A stretch of 64,000 nt of DNA, from contig OZ010791.1 of the NCBI GenBank assembly GCA_963932465.1, positions 621,991,800-622,055,799 on the forward strand, written 5' to 3'. Positions 56,345-64,000 of the stretch are shown piece after piece. The position numbers and the translations under genes were made by a program. Under the pieces are notes generated by a model. The model made no database searches and was not told where the DNA came from. It was given only the letters and a program-made list of their open reading frames with translations. Each line of letters opens with the position of its first letter. Within the stretch, counting starts at the first letter, position 1. Source of the DNA: Maratus speciosus (taxonomy: Eukaryota > Arthropoda > Arachnida > Araneae > Salticidae).

Positions 56345-56758
56345 ACTAAAACAACAGCCACAGGGCTCGCCTGCAAGACCTGTGGGTCTTATCTCATAAA
56401 TTTTACCCAGGTTTTTTTTTTTCGGATTTTTATTTGCTCCAGCTCTCAAGTCGATTGGACCTATTTTTACATCCATATATCAAGTTACATAAAAATATTG
56501 TTCACATAAAAATATTGGTTACACTAAAACATTGGAATTCTTTAAATGGTGCTGCAGCAAAATAATAAGGGGACAGTCTCGAGACATGGGACCTTTAATT
56601 ACACCAAACTGTCTCTAAAGCAAGTCTTTTGGATGTTTTTTGTAAAGGTCTCTGGGTATTGTCTGTTGAGAAACATCCTTTTTTGGTGTAAAATTGTAAC
56701 ATTAACATATACAGTATACTAAAATACTCAAAGATAAACATACTGCTACCTATACAAC
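56345..56758. other. Gypsy 3' untranslated region, inner part
   Basis: Non-coding sequence between the polypurine tract and the 17-bp repeat. I see no env gene on the minus strand. The plus-strand frames here are incidental. Confidence 0.5.
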
Positions 56759-56958
56759 ATATTCAACTGTAAAAAATATTCACACATACAAAATATTCAA
56801 AAATATAAAAATGTTCAATAATACACGATATTCAAAAATATAAAATATTCAATACTACAAAATGTTCAAAAGTATAAAATATTCAATAATACAAAATGTT
56901 CAAAAATATAAAATATTCAATAATATAAAATGTTCAAAAATATAAAATATGCACTAAT
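56759..56958. repeat. 17-bp tandem repeat with two alternating unit types
   Basis: TTCAAAAATATAAAATA alternates with TTCAATAATACAAAATG for about 12 units, giving a higher-order period of 34 bp. Lies in the 3' untranslated region of the gypsy. Confidence 0.8.
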
Positions 56959-57658
56959 ATTATCAACAAAAATATATGGTCTACCAAAATGCAATTTGGA
57001 AGGTTTGCATTTCTAAAAATACTGAATTTTCACACTGAGATAAAAGTAAAATACACTGTAATACTAATAACAACAAACACATTTCTTCTTATTCTACCTT
57101 TCTGTTTCGGTAGGGACTTTACTACTTCTATGATGCAGCCAAGGGTTATCTTTATGAAAAACAAACTAAGTTGTCTTAAAAAAAGGAAAACTATAGCTAA
57201 AAAATTATAAATATACGCTTGCTATAATTTTCACCATGCCCAGGGTCAGTGTGACATGGATTTTAATACTCTGAGGTGAATAATACCCCAAAAAATGTGC
57301 CTCTTGCACGACCGAAAAAAGGAAGGTGGGTAAACCAATATTCACCTGCAGCGGGGAAGCGAAGCAGTTTTGCCAGATTCTCCGTTCAACCTGGAAAGAG
57401 AAGCTGGGAAAACAGTCCGGCTAAAGATGGGTGGCCACGGAGCGGAGGACCCCTTCATCTGTTACAAAATCGTCATAATAATATAGTTATAAAAAAAAAT
57501 AAAAATTCTAACAGTACTTTTAAACTGTCACCATCATTCTACGCCGCTGGGGAGTTGGGTTACACGCCCAGCTGGGTCCTCGTCCAAATGCTACGAGCAA
57601 GGGAGACGACAGGAAAGCAAAAATAAAAAATTGAAAGATGAAAGCGATAGATTGGGTT
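56959..57658. other. Gypsy 3' untranslated region, outer part
   Basis: Between pol and the 17-bp repeat. GC is higher at 57300-57620. The plus-strand frame 57276-57626 is antisense to the element and has no domain, so I do not call it. No env-like frame on the coding strand. Confidence 0.5.
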
Positions 57659-58056
57659 TTATTCATGGTTGAGTTTAAGATTTTGAGGAGGGTGGTAGTA
57701 TCTTAACTTGGAGGAATGGACAATTTCGGAATTTCTCTTAAAATGGGGACTGGGTTTATCAATTTCAAAAGATACCTCAGAAAGTTGTTTTAAAATGGTG
57801 TATGGGCCAGAGTATGGCGAAGTCAGTTTACGGGTATTAGGATAATGAAATTCTTCATACATTACAATGTCATCAACTTTAAACTTTACAGGAAGGAAAC
57901 GAGCATCATAACGGACTTTATTCTTTTTATGGTAAGCAATTGTTCTCTCTTTAGCCAATTTTCCAGCTTCCTCCACAGGGGCATAATAACTATTATTTGG
58001 TAAAGGAGGATCATATGGTAATTTTCCTAACAATAAATAACTAGGGGTGAATTGGG
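57659..58056 (-). pseudogene. Gypsy integrase C-terminal part, shifted frame
   Basis: Continues the integrase after a 1-nt loss at a short C run on the coding strand (plus-strand G3 at 58066-58068). Contains LLLGKLPYDPP, then RFLPVKFKVDDIVMY and SPYSGPYTILKQ, the GPY-type module of gypsy integrases. Ends SSKLRYYHPPQNLKLNHE. Confidence 0.8.
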
Positions 58057-59330
58057 TTACAGAATGGGAGTATTATTATATTCATATAAGACTTCATCTA
58101 AAAGCTTAGTCCAGGGTATTTTCTTGGTTGTGGAATTGACTTTACATTTTAATCTAGTGACAATAGTCTGATTTAGGCGTTCAATTTTCCCATTCGTTTC
58201 TGGGTGATGGCTGCTTGTCAATATGTGTTTTACATTGTAAGTACGAAGAAATCTTTTAAACCTGGAAGCTGTAAATGCTCCATTTCTGTCGGTTAACAAT
58301 CTATCTGGTACTTGTATCTGAAATAATTGCTTCAAAATATTTGTATAAGTTTCGGTAGTTACACTTTTTGAAGGAAAACCCCACACATAGCGAGTTGCAT
58401 GGTCAACGACTAAATGCAAATATTTTTTTGTAGAATTGTAATAATTAAATCCGCCAACAGAGTCTACTGCTAAACATTCAAAAGGTATATCTGTTGGGGG
58501 CATTAATTGCAATAAGCCAAATGTTTTTTGCCTACATTTTTTGTTTATCTGATAAGTGTGACAGTGTTTTACAAAATTTTCAATGTCCTGATTAATGTTA
58601 GGCCAATAATACTGCGGAGAGATTAAATTTATCATCTTATAAATTCCAGGATGGCCAAATTGTGTGTGTGTTTTTTCTAAGAGGGGTAGACGTAAAGACA
58701 TGGGGACCACAATCTTATACAAACTTTTCTTTTTAATTACAACAACATCATTTATCTCAGTGTACTTTTTACCATCAACTGTTACATTTTCTTTTTTCTG
58801 ATTGTCTCTTACTTCATTCAAGTCAAGGAGATGTATAATATGGGGTAAATTTTCTGAAACAGGCTGTCTAGATAGCATATCAGCTTCAACATTAGTGGAG
58901 CCTTTTTGGTATTTAATTTCATAGTCAAACATACTAAGTTTTAGGGACCAGCGGAAAAGACGTCCTCTTAAATTTTTAACACTTTTGAGCCAGGTAAGTG
59001 CCGCATGGTCTGTATGTATGACAAATTTTTGACCGTGTAAATAATGATAAAATTTATCTAAAGCATCCACAATCGCCAAACATTCGAACTCAGTAATTCC
59101 ATAATTTTTTTCATAATCGCGAAGATTTCTAGAGTGATTTGCTATAGGATGTAATGTTCCTTTTTCATCAACTTGTTTCACAACACATCCCACTCCATGA
59201 CTTGATGCATCTACAAACAAATGACAAGGTGTTTTGGGATCAAACAACTTTAATATAGGTTTTTCAATTAAAGCATTTTTTAACTTTTCGAAAGAATTTT
59301 GACAATTTTGGTCACATAAGGGACATTTTT
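58057..59330 (-). pseudogene. Gypsy RNase H and integrase
   Basis: Reads from CPLCDQNCQNSFEKLKNAL into RNase H (HLFVDASSHGVGCVV, EFECLAIVDAL, HTDHAALTWL). The integrase zinc domain is HTQFGHPGIYKM with HCHTYQ: the second Cys of the usual C-x-x-C is Tyr, a one-base change that should damage zinc binding. The core has D (CLAVDSVGG), D (LLTDRNGAF) and E (TNGKIERLN), an intact DDE triad. The frame ends in VLYEYNNTPIL where NNTPHS is expected. Confidence 0.82.
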
Positions 59331-60007
59331 CTTCAACAAATTGTTGCGAGGGTATCGGATGTTAGCATATTTTGGAATAAATTTGTGATAAACGTTTATA
59401 GACCCCAAAAAACGTTGTAATTCTTTTACATTCGTAGGTGGTGTTAATTTCTTAATTGTCTCTATATTAGGATCTATATTAGGATTGTCAGGTGTGATAC
59501 AACCATTCGAGACTTCATATCCTAGAAAATTAATTTTGGATTTAACAAAATTACACTTTGACAATTTTAGTTTAAGGTTTTCTTGGACACAGATATTAAA
59601 TAAGGTCTCTAAATGACACAAATGTTCTTCATTTTGGGAGAATACAATAACATCATCAAAGTAACTACAGCCAAAGTCAATTTTGTATTTATTAAGGATT
59701 CTTCTGAGAGTACGGTTAAACCAAGCAGGGGCGTTTTTCCATCCGAAGGGTAAACGATTCCACTTATATAACCCAAAGGTAGTGGCAAATGCCAGCTTCT
59801 CAGTGTCTCGAGGGTGGATAGGAATGTGCCAATATCCACTGGCCAAATCAAGAGTGGAAAAACTTTAGCATGTGCCAATTTATCTAACAGGGTGTCTATT
59901 CTAGGTAAGGGTTCTGCATCTGTTTTTGTAATGGCATTCAATTTTCGAAAGTCAATACATAACCGGGTTTTCTTCCCTTCTTCACATTTATACACCAAAG
60001 TTACGGG
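59280..60007 (-). pseudogene. Gypsy reverse transcriptase core, broken by shifts
   Basis: Starts in one frame behind the nonsense codon (LVYKCEEGKKTRLCIDFRKL). It shifts by one base at a T run on the coding strand (plus-strand A5 at 59858-59862) and continues with ASGYWHIPIHPRDTEKLAF, LPFGWKNAPAWFN and the catalytic SYFDDVIVFS box. A second shift lies near the A run at 59326-59330. RT motifs are otherwise intact. Confidence 0.82.
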
Positions 60008-60805
60008 TCATGAATAAGGGGAATAACTTTCTTTAATGATACCGGTTCGCAATAAATTCTGAATTTGGTCTTTAATTTCTTCTTCTTCCTTAGGGGAAGT
60101 GCGATATGCTCTTAAAGAAACGGGGAGGTCTGATGTTAACTGTATTCTCTGGGGTTCAATGTTTACACAGCCTACATCATATTTATCGTTAGCAAAAATA
60201 CAGAGATATTTGACTAGAAGAGCAGGTAATTGTTCCTTGACAGTCTGAACATTTGACAGATGTTCAGTGGTCTCGAACAACTGCGGCTCAAAATTTTCTT
60301 CGAATATCTCTGCATTTTTAACTGTATTTTCCATTTCTGGCTGGTTAGTATATGTTTCTGATAAATGTAAGGTATGATGGGATGAATTTGTTGAAATATT
60401 ATCCATGAGAGGTACTTTCTTTTTCCCTTGCGTGATTTGCATTTTAACACAGTCAATATTCAATTTAAACAGTTTACAGTGGGGTAGCCCAATCAAAGCA
60501 TAAGGTAAGTGATTATTAATTATAAAAAGTTCAACATTCTTAGAGATACGTCCTAATTTCAAACTAACAAGGCATTTTTCTTTCAAAGCTAGAACACCTT
60601 GTGTTTGGGTGACCGATATACTCTGCTGAACGTTACATATTTTTAGGTTAAGTTTGTGGGCTAAATGACCAGGAATCACACTGATTGAACTCCCTGTATC
60701 GATCAAACAAGGTAGTGAGTCCTCACTTTTTACATCAGTAATTTTTTGACAATTTCTATTTGATTGTTTATAGCTAGCTTTTTCTTTTTGTATATGTCCG
60801 GACAT
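60008..60805 (-). pseudogene. Gypsy protease and RT N-terminus, ended by nonsense
   Basis: In the same frame as gag, starting ATG 60805-60803 four codons after the gag TGA. The aspartic protease active site is CLIDTGSSISVIPG, with the second hallmark ALIGLPHCK. The sequence reaches SPKEEEEIKDQIQNLLRTGI and SYSPYS, then TGA at 60010-60008, where gypsy RTs have SPYASP. This stop lies in conserved RT sequence, so it is a true inactivating change. Confidence 0.82.
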
Positions 60806-60820
60806 AAGAAACCGTCATTG
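60800..60820 (-). promoter_or_regulatory. Gag-pol junction: UGA CGG leaky-stop context
   Basis: On the coding strand the junction reads CAA TGA CGG TTT CTT ATG, all in one frame. UGA followed by CGG is one of the known stop-readthrough contexts (tobraviruses and relatives). Directly behind is the 12-nt palindrome ATGTCCGGACAT, with TTTCTT before it and AAGAAA after, which could fold weakly. Function is an inference. Confidence 0.5.
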
Positions 60821-61960
60821 ATTACTAGATATATTTTCGGATGACTCATTAGCTCTCTGATCTGGGTTGGGGTTCGCAAAGTTCATATTGGGACTAGGGT
60901 TTGGAACTGCTAAGACTTGTTGTCGAAAAGGGCAGTATTCCACCCAATGATACGCATTTGGTATTCCTATATTAAGACAAACTTTGCATGGGGAGGGTGG
61001 CAAAGTGGTCTGGTGATGTACATTCGGTCTCGGTTGAACATTTGACGTCGGTCTAAATGCATTTTGAGGATTTCGTGTTTGATTAGATGCAAAAGGTCGA
61101 ATGTTGGGTGTTTGATAGGGAACTCTGTAGTTCCACTGTCTGTTAAAATTCTGTCCTGTCTCATATGGGGGTCGAAATGGTCGCCATTGTCGGTATTGAT
61201 TGGGGTTTTGTGGTCTTGCGTCAACTTTGCTCTCATTTCCTTTTCTGTCCAGTTGCAGTTTGCAAATTCTGAATACTAATTCACGCCATGAATGTGTAGT
61301 TGAGGGGTTGCTTGCAATAACTAACTTTTGCATTTCTAACGGCAAGCCCTCCGTTAGTCCTTCCAAGATAAGCTTCTGGTCTAACCCTAAGGTTCTCCCT
61401 ATTTTAGTCTTTTTCTGATAGTATTCGTTCAGGTCCTCTCCAATTTTGTATCTAATACGGAAAAAATCAGTTAACGAAAGAGTGTCATTAATTTCGTAAT
61501 GTTCATTGAACAAAGTGAGAAATTCGGACCAATGCAGCACATTTAAACAATTATTAATGTACAACGTAAGTGCACTGTCTTTTAAGTATTTCTGTATGTG
61601 CCTAATTTTCCAGAAGTCGTCTTTTTCCTGTTCTATACAGACACTCTCAAAATAGGCGAGCCAAGCTGTCCAAATCATATCCGAATTAGGCGAAAACGCA
61701 ATGATATCAGGTTCTATTGACATTTTCGGGCTAGCGGTTATTGAATTGTGACCAGACCCAGCTAGAGCTGACAGGATCTGTTCACCTAATATTGTTACAT
61801 TATGTGTCTGTGTGGCAACCCCGGACTTCTGACTATCTTTCTCTTCATGTTTAAGACCTGAACTCCCATCGTTACACAAACGCTGATTTTTCTCGTTGCC
61901 AGAGCCATCGGACTTACTTTCTAAGTCGTTCGTTTCTTTAGGAGGGTCTGGGGTACTCAT
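60815..61960 (-). CDS. Gypsy Gag protein
   Basis: I choose ATG 61960-61958 (MSTPDPPKETND, 381 residues). The open frame reaches an upstream ATG at 62044, which would add a hydrophobic 28-residue leader and is less likely for Gag. Contains a retrotransposon gag domain (WTAWLAYFESVCIE, ALTLYINNCLNVLHWSEFLTLF, EYYQKKTKIGRTLGL, ILEGLTEGLP). A Pro/Asn/Arg-rich RNA-binding-like tail follows, with a zinc-knuckle variant C-x2-C-x9-H-x4-C (CKVCLNIGIPNAYHWVEYC), wider than the standard CCHC. It stops at TGA 60817-60815 with pol continuing in the same frame, so leaky termination may make Gag-Pol. Confidence 0.85.
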   Translation of the reverse strand: MSTPDPPKETNDLESKSDGSGNEKNQRLCNDGSSGLKHEEKDSQKSGVATQTHNVTILGEQILSALAGSGHNSITASPKMSIEPDIIAFSPNSDMIWTAWLAYFESVCIEQEKDDFWKIRHIQKYLKDSALTLYINNCLNVLHWSEFLTLFNEHYEINDTLSLTDFFRIRYKIGEDLNEYYQKKTKIGRTLGLDQKLILEGLTEGLPLEMQKLVIASNPSTTHSWRELVFRICKLQLDRKGNESKVDARPQNPNQYRQWRPFRPPYETGQNFNRQWNYRVPYQTPNIRPFASNQTRNPQNAFRPTSNVQPRPNVHHQTTLPPSPCKVCLNIGIPNAYHWVEYCPFRQQVLAVPNPSPNMNFANPNPDQRANESSENISSNQ

Positions 61961-62993
61961 GGTAGAATGCAAAATTACACAAAAATATAAGGCACAATTT
62001 AAAACACATAAAAATAAAAATGGAATATTTCTCAAAAATTGCAACAGAAGATTTGTAACAAAAATGGGCTTAAAACTAAATAAAATTCAAATTTGATACA
62101 TCATTTTTTTTTTCAAATTGAGACAAAAAAAACGAACTTTGAAATAAAATTTTAAAATTTCAAAGATTTAACTACTGTCTAAATTTCAGAAAATTATTAT
62201 GTTTTATAACAAAAACAAATAAAATAAACTGTCTTATTCCATTTTTTTGCTATTAAAATAACAACCAATATAAAAAAGATTACTTTTTAAACTGTAACTC
62301 TTTTTCTTTCTTTTTTTAATTCAAAAATAGATTAAATGTCTTACCTCCAACAAATCTATTCAAGCACAGCCTTACATATCCACAAACAAAACAACAACAA
62401 AAAAAACGATCTTCATAAAAATTTCCAGGATTAAATTTACTCCCTGCATAAAAAAAAGAAATCATTTTCTCTTTTTCTTAACACAAATCAGTGAGTTATC
62501 TGCCGGTAGAAAAATCGTTTTTCAACACGGTTCTTCATTTTGACCTGGAAGGCGAACTTGATCCAATTTCTCAGCTGATAGCATGCTCTTTTTGTTTTTC
62601 TTTCTTTCTTGCTTGAAAAGAGTATCTATAAAAGTTTTAATCGTCTCTTGGTTGGGAAAGGATTTGTTTTAAGAAATAGATTTTTTCTTCTTGATTGATA
62701 AGCAAATGAATGTTTTTCCCTTTTTTTTTCTCTTAATTAATCGCTAGGGAAAGACTGTTTTTTTCCGTTTTCTTTTTCACTCATGGAAGGAAGAAAAAGG
62801 ATTTGTTAACTGTTCTTTTTAGAGATTTCTTTCGTCACTTGTTACATACCTCCTGAGTTTTGTTGGAATTAATTGCTGGTTAAATAAACAGTAGATACGT
62901 CATTTTTTAGGACTTCATTACACACCTCCTGATATTTGTGCTGGAACTCTGGGATTTGACCCGCGTAAATGCACCGTACTGCCGACTTTTCAA
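61961..62993. other. Gypsy 5' leader (minus strand)
   Basis: About 1 kb between the 5' LTR and gag on the coding strand. T-rich on the plus strand. At 62932-62965 the plus strand carries TGGAACTCTGGGATTTGACC, which looks like a primer-site complement but points the wrong way and lies about 30-60 bp from the LTR edge; I could not identify a standard primer site. Confidence 0.45.
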
Positions 62994-63795
62994 TGTAACG
63001 AATCCAGGCGCTACTCCAGTTATGGATCTTCTGTCGTGGCGTCGGTGAGTGCCCGACCGATGGGGGCAGGGGCGCGAACCGCGGACGCGTGCGTGCCGAT
63101 TTCTGAGCGAACCCTCGGAACTTCTAGTATATTTAGGTAGTCACAAGCCGTGAGTGGTATCCGGGAAATCAAAGTCAGATTAAGAGAGTAGTTGTTCCAA
63201 TAAAGACACAGTTTTTCCGGGGACCTAATTTATTGTTCCTTTGTTACATCCTTTGGAGAAATCAGGCCCCTTTTGGCTTGAGAGCTGCTAATTTACTTTA
63301 TGGACATCTGGCTTTGGAATTATGTGTACCGCAAAGCGATACTTAAGAGAGCCGAGTGACGTGGAGTTAGCGCATTCTTTTGATGGTAAAAAGCTCTGTC
63401 CGGGGACCCATGCATCGGTATAAATATGCTGTATTTCGCATTATTCCTGCTAGGGGCCGTTGAAGTCAAAGGAGGCGTCTTTAAACTATAATTGGTCGTT
63501 AGCTGAATGATTGACTGCCCGGGATAAAGGCTGTGGTTTGAGTTGGCCGATCGAATGCAGCAAGACTTACAAATTGCACTTATTCAGCAAAAGTATTCTT
63601 ATGAGATGTGCCAAAACGATCTTTGAAAGTTATAAAATGCAATGCGGGAAAACTGACTTAACAGGGCAACTTCATTCAATCAACTGAGACACAATTACAA
63701 AAGCATTTTAAAAGTTTTAATTTTAATTTCTAAATTTAAATTTTAAAAGGGACAAAAAGGGGATTTTAAAAAGGGGCTTAGCTTTTATCATTTCA
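62994..63795 (-). repeat. Gypsy (minus strand) 5' LTR
   Basis: 802 bp, partner of 55526-56327. On the coding strand it drives transcription leftwards. Confidence 0.88.
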
Positions 63796-63911
63796 TATAC
63801 ATATATATCCACATATATGTATGCGTATACATAGGTATATATAAATGTATATAGACATATACATGTATACATAACCCTGGTGCCCGGCTAACCGAAAAGT
63901 ACCATCTTATT

Positions 63912-64000
63912 AATATAATCTCAAAATATCAAATTAAAGTCTCGTGCAATTTTTAAATTTAAACTGTTTTGCAATATTACTTTTTGTTCATTTTACGTAA
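63912..64000. other. Right flank, nothing recognised
   Basis: AT-rich sequence beyond the TSD of the small TIR element. No feature can be supported. Confidence 0.4.

Larger units (their letters stand above)
55526..63795 (-). mobile_element. Ty3/gypsy retrotransposon, minus strand, 8.27 kb
   Basis: LTRs of 802 bp (55526-56327 and 62994-63795) that read TG...CA on the coding strand, with a TATA TSD (55522-55525 and 63796-63799). The order gag, protease, RT, RNase H, integrase on the minus strand is gypsy type. The LTRs differ by about 8 substitutions and 2 one-base indels by eye (near 1%), so it is older than the gypsy at 24265. Pol has one nonsense codon and three 1-nt frame breaks. No env. 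Confidence 0.9.
55438..63903. mobile_element. Small TIR element with perfect 8-bp TSD, split by gypsy
   Basis: GGTACTTTTCGGTTAGCC at the left (55438) pairs with GGCTAACCGAAAAGTACC at the right (to 63903); the match extends to GGGCGCCAG / CTGGTGCCC. TSD ATCTTATT is perfect (55430-55437 and 63904-63911). Without the gypsy the element is about 192 bp with a (TA/TG)n-rich core. The TSD length fits hAT or Merlin, but the GG start is unusual for hAT. Confidence 0.85.

Noticed and set aside
56759..56958. CRISPR-like array
   Set aside because: There are no spacers; it is a direct 17-bp tandem repeat in eukaryotic retrotransposon DNA.
57276..57626. 116-codon plus-strand frame
   Set aside because: Antisense to the gypsy element in its 3' untranslated region and without a recognisable domain.
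62932..62965. TGGAACTCTGGGATTTGACC as a primer binding site
   Set aside because: It is on the wrong strand for the minus-strand gypsy and is not adjacent to the LTR; it may be tRNA-like by chance.

Overview
This window is AT-rich eukaryotic DNA, almost certainly from an animal and most likely an arthropod. A chelicerate such as a spider is a guess from the overall style: Ty1/copia and Ty3/gypsy pol proteins of invertebrate type, tRNA-derived SINEs, and many hAT, pogo, mariner and piggyBac-like MITEs in low-complexity AT-rich DNA. I recognise no host gene, no rRNA and no functional tRNA. Nearly every long reading frame belongs to a retrotransposon or a transposon remnant. The window is a densely nested repeat landscape, and much of its order of assembly can be read from target-site duplications (TSDs), terminal inverted repeats (TIRs) and paralogous empty sites.

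Layout. 1-4070: the 3' two thirds of a Ty1/copia element (protease, integrase, RT, RNase H, probable 3' LTR), with one in-frame TGA and one frameshift. 4147-5430: a degenerate minisatellite of about 31 bp. 5762-8550: a region bounded by short inverted repeats that holds two blocks of a repeat of about 140 bp. 8850-20390: dispersed copies of an unnamed repeat family, small hAT-like foldback MITEs, and a 1.7-kb palindrome that carries a tRNA-SINE. 20387-22066: a hAT-like element. 23166-23696: a piggyBac-like MITE. 24265-29996: a very young Ty3/gypsy element with apparently identical 220-bp LTRs and a CTGAG TSD. Its pol frame is interrupted by a 955-bp DNA transposon with Sola2-like ends. 31760-32665: a TA-flanked MITE. 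32715-33358 and 34186-37037: hAT elements with 8-bp TSDs. 37958-47612: MITE clusters (pogo/Tigger-like, piggyBac-like, SINE, and one with an internal 173-bp satellite). 49367-55392: a 6-kb hAT-like element with a perfect 8-bp TSD, stuffed with a rearranged mariner, a piggyBac-like inverted pair, a SINE and a pogo MITE. 55438-63903: a small TIR element with a perfect 8-bp TSD, split by an 8.27-kb minus-strand Ty3/gypsy element with 802-bp LTRs.

Genes. The two gypsy elements and the copia element each encode the usual nucleocapsid, protease, RT/RNase H and integrase set for copying through RNA and reinserting. All three copies are now broken: the young gypsy by the 955-bp insertion, the copia and the second gypsy by stops and 1-nt shifts. 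The second gypsy separates gag and pol by a single in-frame UGA in the context UGA-CGG, and the copia integrase and RT are separated by UGA-CAA-UUA. Both match known leaky-stop contexts. I found no CRISPR array, operon, toxin gene or defence system.
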